Shown piece by piece: positions 1-6,763 of a DNA stretch of 64,000 bases. Source of the DNA: Flavobacterium weaverense (GTDB taxonomy: Bacteria > Bacteroidota > Bacteroidia > Flavobacteriales > Flavobacteriaceae). Position 1 is the stretch's first letter, and the number at the start of each line of letters is the position of its first letter. The translations under genes were made by a program, and so were the position numbers. The stretch lies in contig NZ_REFH01000010.1 in the NCBI RefSeq assembly GCF_003688495.1, forward strand, positions 465,715-529,714, in the 5' to 3' direction. The notes under the pieces are model-generated. The model searched no databases and had not been told where the DNA came from. It saw only the letters and a program-made list of their open reading frames with translations.

Positions 1-416
1 AGGATGCAACTCAGGAGATTTTGGTAAAATTATGGAATAAGAATAGTGACTTATCAACTTTTAAAAGTCTGGAAGCATTTGCTATGACAATTACAAAGAA
101 TTATTGTCTAGATCAGCTGAAGTCAAAAAGAGCAGGAAATATTACTTTAAATGATACTGATTTTAAAAATAATGATTCGGGATTGGAGAAAAAAGTAGAG
201 GATTATGATAGTTTGTATTGGGTTGAGAGATGTATTAATAAATTACCAGTGCAACAGCGAATCATTATTCAGCTTCGGGATATAGAACAATATGAGTTTG
301 AAGAAATGGCAAAAATATTAGACTTGAGTGAAAGTACAATTAGAGTTTCGCTTTCAAGAGCTAGAAAAGAAGTTAGAGGATTTATGATAAAAGCACACAA
401 TTATGGAATCAAATAG
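1..416 (+). CDS. ECF-type RNA polymerase sigma factor, 5' end cut by the window
   Basis: The reading frame is open to the first base (in frame from position 3), and the residues before the first possible start (DATQEI, then LVKLW) are the conserved end of sigma region 2. The start therefore lies upstream of the window, and the TTG at 21 is internal. Region 2 is followed by a short linker and region 4 (CINKLPVQQRIIIQLRDIEQYEFEEMAKIL, then SESTIRVSLSRARKEVR), a helix-turn-helix that reads the -35/-33 element. The 3' end overlaps the next gene, a one-TM protein, by 14 bases. That is the usual arrangement of an ECF sigma factor with its membrane regulator. Group and target genes cannot be told from this piece. 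Confidence 0.93.
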   Translation, partial: DATQEILVKLWNKNSDLSTFKSLEAFAMTITKNYCLDQLKSKRAGNITLNDTDFKNNDSGLEKKVEDYDSLYWVERCINKLPVQQRIIIQLRDIEQYEFEEMAKILDLSESTIRVSLSRARKEVRGFMIKAHNYGIK

Positions 417-900
417 AGTCGAAGCGCTGCTGCAGAAATATTTTGATGGAGAAACCTCGATTGATGAAGAAATAGAGTTAAAGGAATATTTTTCTTCTAA
501 TCAAGTGGCCTCTCATCTAACGGAACATAAACCTTTATTTCAGCATTTAGCGAATGCAAAAAACCAACAGTCTACAAATACAGAATATGAATTTAAAATG
601 AACAAAGATCAAAAGATTATTAAAAAGAGAAATTTTTATTGGCTTTCAATTGCCGCTTCTATGCTTATTTTGTTAGGAGTGGGATCCTACTTATTTTACG
701 CATCGGATAACAGAATTGACAATGACGAACTAGGAACTTACGATGATCCTAAAGTTGCTTTTGAAGAAACACAGAAAGCGTTGTCGTTGCTATCTCTCAA
801 AGTAAATGTTGGCATAGAAAGTGTACAGTATATCGAAGAATATCAAAACACAAAAAACAGGATATTTAGAAGTTCTAAAAATAATTCTCAAGGGCTGTAA
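403..900 (+). CDS. Probable anti-sigma membrane protein (165 aa)
   Basis: A soluble N-terminal region of about 75 residues precedes one membrane segment (residues 79-99, FYWLSIAASMLILLGVGSYL) and a periplasmic tail of about 65 residues. The N-terminus (RVEALLQKYFDGETSIDEEIELKEYF) resembles the short helical domain common in Bacteroidota proteins encoded just after ECF sigma factors. The ATG at 403 lies inside the sigma gene, a 14-base overlap that implies translational coupling. Role inferred from position and topology: it holds the sigma factor at the membrane and passes a signal from the periplasm. No catalytic motif is visible. The two DUF4252 genes downstream are probably in the same operon and may be targets or partners. 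Confidence 0.65.
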   Translation: MESNRVEALLQKYFDGETSIDEEIELKEYFSSNQVASHLTEHKPLFQHLANAKNQQSTNTEYEFKMNKDQKIIKKRNFYWLSIAASMLILLGVGSYLFYASDNRIDNDELGTYDDPKVAFEETQKALSLLSLKVNVGIESVQYIEEYQNTKNRIFRSSKNNSQGL

Positions 901-972
901 AGCTTCTTGATAATCAAGGGCAATATTAATAGTTGCAGTAATTACTTTAAATAATACTAATAAATTTATAAA

Positions 973-1575
973 ATGAAATCAATCAATCAAAATGCGAGCT
1001 TTTCTGGGAAAGCACAACAAAAAACACTAAACAGTAAATTCAGTTTTGGAAAGGCTTTTTTTCTAACACTATTATTTGCTATGGCTTCGACTGTAACTTT
1101 TGCGCAATCAGCTTTCGATAAATTCGACGGTCAAGATGATGTCACTTCAATTATTGTCAATAAAAAAATGTTTGATTTAATGAGTAAGGTTAAAGTAGAT
1201 GCTTCTGATAAAGAGACACAACAATATCTTAGTCTGATTAAAAAATTAGATAATTTAAAAGTGTTTACCACAAAGAACGCAAAAGTTGAAGGTGAAATGC
1301 GACTAGTTGCTGATAAGTATATTAAAACAGCTGGTTTAGAAGAGTTGATGCGTGTAAATGAAAATGGAAGAAATGTCAAAATTTTAGTGAAGTCTGGAAC
1401 AACTGATTCTCAAATCAGGGAATTATTAATGTTCATCGAAGGAGCTAAAAATACAGATAGCGTATTAATGTCATTAACTGGTAATTTTGACCTGAACGAA
1501 ATTTCTATTCTTACGGATAAAATGAGAATTCCAGGCGGTGAAGACTTGAAGAAAGCGACAAAAGGTAAAAAATAA
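973..1575 (+). CDS. DUF4252-family exported protein
   Basis: 200 residues with a long, basic N-terminal extension followed by a hydrophobic export signal (about residues 28-45, ending TVTFAQS), so the mature protein is expected outside the inner membrane. The mature part (FDKFDGQDDVTSIIVNKKMF, then a Leu/Lys-rich region and VLMSLTGNFDLNEISIL near the end) matches the DUF4252 pattern found in Bacteroidota. It is 4 bases upstream of a second DUF4252 gene and follows a sigma/anti-sigma pair. This co-occurrence is common, but the biochemical role of the family is unknown. No lipobox is present here, unlike its neighbour. Confidence 0.8.
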   Translation: MKSINQNASFSGKAQQKTLNSKFSFGKAFFLTLLFAMASTVTFAQSAFDKFDGQDDVTSIIVNKKMFDLMSKVKVDASDKETQQYLSLIKKLDNLKVFTTKNAKVEGEMRLVADKYIKTAGLEELMRVNENGRNVKILVKSGTTDSQIRELLMFIEGAKNTDSVLMSLTGNFDLNEISILTDKMRIPGGEDLKKATKGKK

Positions 1576-1579
1576 TACT

Positions 1580-2113
1580 ATGAAAGCACTAAACATAATC
1601 GTACTGTTTTTTAGTTTATTTTTAATTAGTTGTAATTCAGAGCCAAGTTTGCAAAAGTATTTTGTGGAAAATACTGAAAATAAAAACTTTATAGCGTTAG
1701 ATGTATCTCCGGAGATATTAAACGTCGACAAGAATAAGTTATCAGTTGCTCAAACCGCTGCTTTGAAATCATTTGAGAAAATGAATGTTTTAGCTTTTAA
1801 ACTTACGGACACAAATAAAGCAGAGTTTGAAGTAGAGCGTGCAAAGGTTGATTTAATTTTAAAAGATAAAAAATACCAGCAATTGATGAAATTTGGCTCT
1901 GGTAAAGAAGGTGGTTCTGTTAGTTTTGTTGGAACTGATGACCATATAAAAGAGTTTGTTTTCTATGCTAATAAAAAAGAAAATGGTTTTGCCGTAGTTC
2001 GAATTTTAGGAAAAGATATGAATCCAACAGACGTTATGACGATGTTAAGCGTTTTGCAACATTCAAATATTGATCTAGAGCAATTGAAACCATTGCAGCA
2101 GTTAATGAAATAA
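1580..2113 (+). CDS. DUF4252-family lipoprotein
   Basis: 177 residues with a lipoprotein signal: hydrophobic core, then LISC with the lipidated cysteine at about residue 18. The rest is a diverged paralogue of the preceding protein (shared layout: start of the domain, then VSFVGTDDHIKEFVFYANKKEN and a C-terminal MLSVLQHSNIDLEQL). The start is 4 bases after the stop of the upstream DUF4252 gene, so the two are co-transcribed. A strong hairpin terminator at 2154 closes the operon. Function unknown; the pair may form an envelope complex controlled by the upstream sigma factor (inference). Confidence 0.8.
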   Translation: MKALNIIVLFFSLFLISCNSEPSLQKYFVENTENKNFIALDVSPEILNVDKNKLSVAQTAALKSFEKMNVLAFKLTDTNKAEFEVERAKVDLILKDKKYQQLMKFGSGKEGGSVSFVGTDDHIKEFVFYANKKENGFAVVRILGKDMNPTDVMTMLSVLQHSNIDLEQLKPLQQLMK

Positions 2114-2153
2114 TTTTATTAATAAGTATTTATCGATTAAAAATATATTATGA

Positions 2154-2193
2154 CAAAAGCGTCTTGAAATTTACTCAAGACGCTTTTGTTTTT
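2154..2193 (+). terminator. Rho-independent terminator of the sigma/DUF4252 operon
   Basis: A perfect 14-bp inverted repeat (2154-2167 and 2175-2188, arms containing AAAGCGTCTTGA and TCAAGACGCTTT) with a 7-base loop, followed by a T-rich run. It starts 40 bases after the last DUF4252 gene. Confidence 0.9.
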
Positions 2194-2246
2194 AATAGAT
2201 TGCCGCAATTATTTTTAGATGATTGAACTTTAGAAGTTTTACAATA

Positions 2247-2753
2247 TTATTTACAAAACATGTTTTTGTTTTTTATGGCACTCTGACTACCATATTGAAT
2301 TGCTTTAGCAAAGTCAGCACACGCATTTTTCTTATTTTTGAGATGAAAATTAGAAAGACCTCTTAGATTATAAGCAATATAATCTTTGGCATTTAATTCT
2401 ATCGATACTGTGCAGTCAGTAATAGTACTAGCATAATCTTTAGCCTTATAATTTAAATCAGCTCTTGTTGTGTAAGCATCTCCTTTAGATGGTTCTATTT
2501 TTATTGTTGTATTAACATCAGCTAAAGCGCCTTTGACATCTCCCAGCTTTTGTTTCAGAAGTGCTCTATTTAAATACGCTTCAGCAAACAAAGGATCGAT
2601 GCGAATAGCTTTTGTGTAATCATCAATCGCTCCTTTAGTATTTCCAGTTTCTGATTTTTTTAAAGCTTTATCGAAAAGATCGTAGGCAGCTGGACTTTGG
2701 CTCCACGAAACGACGGAGCACAATAATAATGCGAGAACAAATTGTTTCTTCAT
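2247..2753 (-). CDS. Exported tetratricopeptide-repeat protein
   Basis: 168 residues starting with a signal peptide (MKKQFVLALLLCSVVSWSQ). The mature protein is a run of about three to four TPR units (AYDLFDKALKKSETGNTKGAIDDYTKAI, LFAEAYLNRALLKQKLGDVKGALADV, and further copies to residue 160), each with the usual small-residue and aromatic spacing. TPR arrays are protein-interaction scaffolds; there is no catalytic domain. It faces the DUF4252 operon tail to tail. Partner unknown. Confidence 0.85.
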   Translation of the reverse strand: MKKQFVLALLLCSVVSWSQSPAAYDLFDKALKKSETGNTKGAIDDYTKAIRIDPLFAEAYLNRALLKQKLGDVKGALADVNTTIKIEPSKGDAYTTRADLNYKAKDYASTITDCTVSIELNAKDYIAYNLRGLSNFHLKNKKNACADFAKAIQYGSQSAIKNKNMFCK

Positions 2754-2970
2754 AAAGGCAAAGTTTAAGTTGGCTTGTTTTTTATAAACAGTATTTCATT
2801 AATCAAATAAAGATTCATTTTTTGCTTTATAATTTAGTAAACGATTTAAAATCGAATTTATTTGATTGGGTTGTTAAGAATGCTTAAAATATTGATTGGT
2901 ATTGTTTTAAGTATTTTAAATTATAAATTCAAATGCCGTAAATAAAATTATCGATCTGAAATTTTTTTAA

Positions 2971-3020
2971 ATATCACTAATTCTGGGTATTGTGGAAGTA
3001 CTTCTATAGCTCTATTTTTG
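2971..3020 (+). promoter_or_regulatory. Promoter with upstream two-box motif for the small membrane-protein gene
   Basis: TTG at 2990-2992, a 20-base spacer and TATTTTTG at 3013-3020 match the Bacteroidota promoter (TTG/TTTG, about 19, TAnnTTTG). Directly upstream and overlapping the -33 box is a two-box sequence (ATATCACTAA, 3 bases, TGGGTATTG, 2971-2992). The same motif recurs on the other strand at 22990-23011. Expected transcription start is near 3027, about 45 bases before the likely ATG. Confidence 0.6.
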
Positions 3021-3069
3021 TAGTAGAATACATAATTTGTATAAAATACTAATCTGCAGTTCTAAAATG

Positions 3070-3225
3070 ATGAATCAATTACAGTATAAACAAAATAATA
3101 GATCGAACAGTTCAAAAACTACTTCAGTCTTTTTATATCTTGGTACTTTCTTCGTTGCCACTTTAACTATTTCTATTGCTGTATTAATAGTATTGATCGT
3201 TGCAAACCCTACTTATTTCTTTTAA
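3070..3225 (+). CDS. Small single-pass membrane protein (51 aa)
   Basis: A 51-residue frame: a polar, Asn/Ser/Lys-rich N-terminus (MNQLQYKQNNRSNSSKTTS) and one strong hydrophobic segment (residues 19-45), ending NPTYFF. An in-frame ATG also lies at 3067 and a further start codon at 3037, but the promoter at 2990-3020 and the hydrophilic head favour 3067/3070. No family is recognised. Support comes from the good promoter and the clear membrane segment; it could still be a chance frame. A 19/22 copy of its upstream motif precedes another membrane protein at 22.8 kb. Confidence 0.45.
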   Translation: MNQLQYKQNNRSNSSKTTSVFLYLGTFFVATLTISIAVLIVLIVANPTYFF

Positions 3226-3650
3226 AAAATTCTGCTTTCGTAAATTTATTGAAATTTTTTGCACTCAAATACGTTGAGCTGAAAATTTAAGATCGATAGA
3301 TGATTTAAATTTTTCATGCAGTCAAATGACATTGCACATTTTTCATCAAGTTTTGAGCGAACTTTTACACCTTTTATATATTTTCTTAAATAAGTGTTTG
3401 AAGGACTTTGCTAGCGGTTAGATCGCACGTTTTGAGTTTCCACAACTTCCTTACGTCATTTCGATGAAAACGCTTTAAAGCGACTTTATTTTAAGTCGAG
3501 GTCGATAAAACTTTTAATAATCAAGCTTTGATTAAAGTATAGACTATTTATTTTTTGGTTAGAAAATAATTTACAAACTAAATTTTCATTTCTAATTTGG
3601 TAAAGACGCCATTAACTTCCACTTTACCAACAAAATTAAGCTTTAAAAAT
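3226..3650. other. Gene-free stretch with several hairpins
   Basis: No coding frame is credible here. It contains a perfect palindrome CGCTTTAAAGCG near 3470, a short hairpin CGACTT/AAGTCG just after it, and an inverted repeat TTGGTAAAG (3597-3605) / CTTTACCAA (3622-3630). None is followed by a T-run. A noncoding RNA is possible, but nothing matches an RNA family I know. Confidence 0.4.
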
Positions 3651-3705
3651 AAAATCCCGAAATTAAAAAGTCAAAGCAAGCTCTGTTTTTTAATTTCGGG
3701 ATTTT
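3651..3705 (-). terminator. Terminator after tRNA-Leu
   Basis: A perfect 19-bp inverted repeat (3651-3669 and 3687-3705, arm core ATCCCGAAATTAA) lies 10 bases past the 3' end of the minus-strand tRNA-Leu. On the minus strand the stem ends in TTTT followed by a T-rich stretch. Confidence 0.75.
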
Positions 3706-3714
3706 GTTAATTCG

Positions 3715-3797
3715 TGACCACGGTGGGATTTGAACCCACACGCCCTTGCGAGCACCAGCCCCTCAAGCTGGCAAGTCTACCGTTTCTCCACGTGGCC
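3715..3797 (-). tRNA. tRNA-Leu (anticodon GAG)
   Basis: 83 bases folding as a class II tRNA: acceptor GGCCACG pairs with CGTGGTC, T arm GTGGG-TTCAAAT-CCCAC, and anticodon stem CCAGC/GCTGG around loop TTGAGGG, giving anticodon GAG (reads CUC/CUU). A variable arm of leucine type (GTGCTCGCAAGGGC region) is present. CCA is not encoded. It is third in the minus-strand tRNA cluster, behind two tRNA-Lys genes, with a terminator-like hairpin between. Confidence 0.96.
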
Positions 3798-3801
3798 TAA
3801 A

Positions 3802-3837
3802 AGTAAAAAAGGTCATTCGCATAGCGAACGACCTTTT
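3802..3837 (-). terminator. Terminator-like hairpin between tRNA-Lys and tRNA-Leu
   Basis: Stem 3824-3837 with 3807-3820, loop of 3 bases. Read on the minus strand the single mismatch becomes a G-U pair, so the hairpin is complete only in that orientation, and it is followed by TTTTTT. It should end most transcripts after the Lys tRNAs, so tRNA-Leu would depend on read-through, processing or a weak promoter of its own. Confidence 0.65.
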
Positions 3838-3838
3838 G

Positions 3839-3911
3839 TGACCCGACTGGGGCTCGAACCCAGGACCCCATCATTAAAAGTGATGTGCTCTACCAACTGA
3901 GCTATCGAGTC
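3839..3911 (-). tRNA. tRNA-Lys (anticodon TTT), copy 2
   Basis: 73-base cloverleaf: acceptor GACTCGA pairs with TCGGGTC with two G-U pairs, anticodon stem CATCA/TGATG around CTTTTAA giving TTT, T loop TTCGAGC. It is identical to the copy at 3951-4023. CCA is not encoded. Confidence 0.97.
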
Positions 3912-3950
3912 AATGCTTTCAAGAAAATTATGTGTTGATCACTAAAATTG

Positions 3951-4023
3951 TGACCCGACTGGGGCTCGAACCCAGGACCCCATCATTAAAAGTGATGTGC
4001 TCTACCAACTGAGCTATCGAGTC
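3951..4023 (-). tRNA. tRNA-Lys (anticodon TTT), copy 1
   Basis: Same 73-base sequence as the copy at 3839-3911, separated from it by 39 bases. This copy is promoter-proximal, 24 bases downstream of a TATATTTG box on the minus strand. The identical tandem pair suggests duplication for gene dosage of the major AAA/AAG-reading tRNA in an AT-rich genome (inference). Confidence 0.97.
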
Positions 4024-4047
4024 ATATTCTTTCCTTGAATGCGGGTG

Positions 4048-4079
4048 CAAATATAAGGACTTTATTTGGAGTTTTCCAA
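4048..4079 (-). promoter_or_regulatory. Promoter of the tRNA cluster
   Basis: On the minus strand TTG (4079-4077), a 21-base spacer and TATATTTG (4055-4048) are followed by GCACCCGCA. The same initial sequence TTTGCACCCGCA follows the promoter at the right end of the window. Transcription should begin near 4041, just before the first tRNA-Lys. Confidence 0.7.
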
Positions 4080-4150
4080 GCATTTTTATTATAAATTTGT
4101 CTTTTTTAAACAAAAATTCTCAACACCTTAATTTGTAAGGTTTTATTAAG

Positions 4151-4669
4151 ATGAAAAAAATTATATTATTGGGTTATATGGGTTGTGGTAAGTCCACAAT
4201 TGCAAATAAATTATCGCAAAGTCTAAAAATTCCGTTCGTAGATTTGGATGAAAAAATTGAAGAAAAAGCAAATTTGTCTATAAATGAGATTTTTGATACT
4301 CGCGGCGAAATATACTTTAGAAAGTTAGAACATCAAGTTTTTGTCGAATTGTTGAACTCACCCGATAAACAAATAATTGGTTTAGGAGGAGGAACTCCAT
4401 GTTATGCCAATAATCATGAATTATTAAACGGAGAAAATGTTGCTTCTATTTATTTGAAAGCTTCAATTGATACATTATTTAGAAGACTTTCTACCAATAA
4501 AAGCAAAAGACCCCTTATTTCACAAAAAAATGATGTGGAAATGAAGGAGTTTATTGCGACGCACCTTTTCGAAAGAAGTTATTATTACAATCAAGCACAA
4601 TTTAAAGTGACTGTTGATGAAAAAACAATTGATCAGGTAGTTCTTGATATTGAATGCATCTTAGCTTAA
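4151..4669 (+). CDS. aroK: Shikimate kinase
   Basis: 172 residues, the usual length. It phosphorylates shikimate with ATP in the chorismate (aromatic amino acid) pathway, in the cytoplasm. Walker A is GYMGCGKST (residues 8-16). The shikimate-binding residues are present: D31/D33 in VDLDE, R57 in the RKLE motif, GGG at 79-81, and RPL at 120-122 in the lid. The ATG at 4151 follows an A-rich leader. It converges on the phosphoribosyltransferase gene with a 9-base overlap of the 3' ends and no terminator between them. Confidence 0.96.
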   Translation: MKKIILLGYMGCGKSTIANKLSQSLKIPFVDLDEKIEEKANLSINEIFDTRGEIYFRKLEHQVFVELLNSPDKQIIGLGGGTPCYANNHELLNGENVASIYLKASIDTLFRRLSTNKSKRPLISQKNDVEMKEFIATHLFERSYYYNQAQFKVTVDEKTIDQVVLDIECILA

Positions 4670-5161
4670 ATAAGCGTAGCTGCTGCCGTCTTCATCAAAT
4701 ACAACTTGGACATGCTCAAATAACGACGTTGATAGAGAGATTCCTTTAAAATCAGCTTTTACAGGATACTTTTTATGATTTCTATCTACTAGCACTGCAG
4801 TTTTGAATTTCTTTAATGGAACATCAATAAAATGACGTACAGCATATATTAATGTAGTTCCTGAATTAAGAACGTCATCAACTAAAATTAAACCTTTGTT
4901 TGCATAATCTTCTTTTGCTAACGAAGTTTGGATTGGTAACTGTGGATTCTGTTTATTGATTTGCACTTTGCAAATTGAAACTTTTATTGGAGAAATAGTT
5001 TCTAACATAGAAGCTATTTTTTCTGCGAAAATAAAGCCGTTATTAGCAATTCCTGCAATTACAATTTCTTCTTCATCAACAAACGTTTCATAAATTTGAT
5101 ACGCAATTCTTCTAATTTTATGTTCAATTTCCTGATTGGTTAGGATTATATCTTTGTTCAT
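4661..5161 (-). CDS. Phosphoribosyltransferase (PyrR/Hpt-like fold)
   Basis: 166 residues of type I phosphoribosyltransferase fold. The PRPP loop is ILVDDVLNSGTTL (about 92-104), with the two Asp and the SGTT typical of the family. The N-terminal hood region (EIEHKIRRIAYQIYE) resembles PyrR and hypoxanthine phosphoribosyltransferases. It could salvage a base (uracil or a purine) or be a PyrR-like regulator; the sequence does not decide. No PyrR attenuator is visible near pyrimidine genes in this window. Its 3' end overlaps aroK by 9 bases. Confidence 0.85.
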   Translation of the reverse strand: MNKDIILTNQEIEHKIRRIAYQIYETFVDEEEIVIAGIANNGFIFAEKIASMLETISPIKVSICKVQINKQNPQLPIQTSLAKEDYANKGLILVDDVLNSGTTLIYAVRHFIDVPLKKFKTAVLVDRNHKKYPVKADFKGISLSTSLFEHVQVVFDEDGSSYAYLS

Positions 5162-5241
5162 TATATATATTGTAAGTTGTTATTAACAGATTGGTAGATT
5201 TAAATATTATTTCGGCTAATGGATTAGCTAGCGATGCTAAA

Positions 5242-5628
5242 TCAATCTTCTTCTTCTGTTTTTATTTCGTTACCAAATTCATCGATATCTCTTCTATCTT
5301 TTTTTGTTGGTCTTCCTGTGCCATTTTTTCGATAATGTTCCTTCGATAATTTTAAGAGTTCTAAATGTTGATAGACTTCAGCTGGAGTGTCATTCCTTCT
5401 ATAAATGTCAACAAGTTTTGCGCCCACACGGTTCTCAGGAATGTCTAAAACCGTTATAATCTGGGTGATTTGATCTTTTCTAAATGTGATTTTATCAGTA
5501 GGAAATACCTCCTTAGAAGGTTTGGCAACTAGACCATTCACAGTCACGTGGTTCTTTTTACAGGCTTCGGTAACCATGTTTCGGGTTTTGTAATACCTCA
5601 CACACCATAAATATTTATCTATTCTCAT
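5242..5628 (-). CDS. S4-domain RNA-binding protein (Hsp15-like)
   Basis: 128 residues from the ATG at 5628. The frame continues 15 codons upstream, but the S4 domain begins exactly at MRIDKYLWCVRYYKTR, and the upstream codons reach into the divergent promoter region, so 5628 is chosen. The S4 fold (residues 1-65, with CKKNHVTVNGLVAKPSKEV) is followed by a basic, Lys/Arg-rich tail (KNGTGRPTKKDRRD) and an acidic end. Hsp15-type proteins bind ribosomal RNA and rescue stalled 50S-tRNA complexes; that role is inferred from family likeness. Divergent from the FKBP lipoprotein gene. Confidence 0.88.
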   Translation of the reverse strand: MRIDKYLWCVRYYKTRNMVTEACKKNHVTVNGLVAKPSKEVFPTDKITFRKDQITQIITVLDIPENRVGAKLVDIYRRNDTPAEVYQHLELLKLSKEHYRKNGTGRPTKKDRRDIDEFGNEIKTEEED

Positions 5629-5708
5629 AAATTTTCTAAAATCGGAGTTAAATTGTTTACAAAAATCAATCAATATTGTATCTTGCGCACTTAAAAAAAT
5701 TAGCTATA

Positions 5709-6689
5709 ATGAACAAATTTAAGTATTATTTTATTCTATTAATTACAACCCTGTCTTTATTTTCATGTTCAAAGGATAATGACACAGCAGATATTACTCC
5801 ACCAAGAGATTACGCAGAGCAATATGCAACTGATTTGAAAGATATTGAGGAATATTTGAATAATTATTATATCGAAGATGTTTCTGCAGACGCTGATACT
5901 AAAATAACAAAAATACCGACTGGAGGAACTCAACCTTCACTAATGTCATACTTAAATAAAACTACGTTCCCGAAGCTTTTATATCGTGAGTTAAATTTTC
6001 ATAATATTACCTATAAATTATATTATTTAGTGCTAAGAGAAGGAGTAGGGTTGTCACCAACTAATACTGACGGTGTTCTTACAGCTTATAAAGGCGAATA
6101 TTTATCGCGAACTAAAGTAGCTGAAGTTCAGAATTTAGGTGCAACTTTCTTTGAAGAATCAAAAACTCCACAGCAGTTCTTTTACTTGTATAATCCAAAT
6201 GCTCCGCTTATTAAAGGTTGGGAAGAGCTTTTTCCACAATTTAAAACTGGAACATACCTATCAAATGCTGACGGTACGGTTACTTATAGTAATTTTGGAG
6301 CTGGAGTATTATTTATTCCTTCAGGTCTTGCTTACTATAACGCAGGAAGTGCTACTATTCCAGCATATGCGCCTTTAGTTTTTAGTGTGAAATTATATGA
6401 AATTAACAGAGTAGATTCAGATGGAGATGGAATAATGGATTTCCAAGAAGATTTAAATGGTGATGGTTACATGCGTTTATTACCAGCAGGAGTTACAAAT
6501 CCTGATGATACTGACGGAGATGGAATACCTAACTTTCTAGATGCAGATGATGATGGTGATGGAGTAAGTACTAGAAAAGAAATAACAGATGCAAATGGTA
6601 AAGTAATACCGTTTGACTTAATTCCAGCATGTGATGGAAACACAACAGATCCTGCTAGGAAAAAAAGACACTTAGTTAAATGTAATTAA
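5709..6689 (+). CDS. FKBP-like lipoprotein with Asp-rich calcium-type repeats
   Basis: 326 residues from the ATG at 5709; the longer frame from 5676 would bury the signal, so it is rejected. The lipobox is LSLFSC (Cys about 20), so the protein is probably surface- or outer-membrane-anchored. The middle (LYYLVLREGVG, then GWEELFPQFKTGTYL, then GVLFIPSGLAYYN) follows the FKBP peptidyl-prolyl isomerase layout but diverges at several active-site positions. The C-terminus carries DSDGDGIMDFQEDLNGDG and DTDGDGIPNFLDADDDGDG, thrombospondin-3/EF-like calcium-binding repeats. Role: folding or structural protein of the envelope (inference). Confidence 0.8.
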   Translation: MNKFKYYFILLITTLSLFSCSKDNDTADITPPRDYAEQYATDLKDIEEYLNNYYIEDVSADADTKITKIPTGGTQPSLMSYLNKTTFPKLLYRELNFHNITYKLYYLVLREGVGLSPTNTDGVLTAYKGEYLSRTKVAEVQNLGATFFEESKTPQQFFYLYNPNAPLIKGWEELFPQFKTGTYLSNADGTVTYSNFGAGVLFIPSGLAYYNAGSATIPAYAPLVFSVKLYEINRVDSDGDGIMDFQEDLNGDGYMRLLPAGVTNPDDTDGDGIPNFLDADDDGDGVSTRKEITDANGKVIPFDLIPACDGNTTDPARKKRHLVKCN

Positions 6690-6702
6690 GGTTATAAAAA
6701 GC

Positions 6703-6746
6703 AAAAAAAAAATCCAGTTGGTCAATGCCAACTGGATTTTTTTTTT
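6703..6746. terminator. Bidirectional terminator between the FKBP lipoprotein and transketolase
   Basis: Inverted repeat ATCCAGTTGG / CCAACTGGAT around a 6-base loop, with a run of nine A on the left and of T on the right, so it works for both converging genes. Confidence 0.92.
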
Positions 6747-6763
6747 GCTCTAAATGAAAAGTA

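Noticed and set aside
3928..4113. 61-residue minus-strand frame
   Set aside because: It runs straight through a complete tRNA-Lys gene and its promoter, so it is a chance frame.
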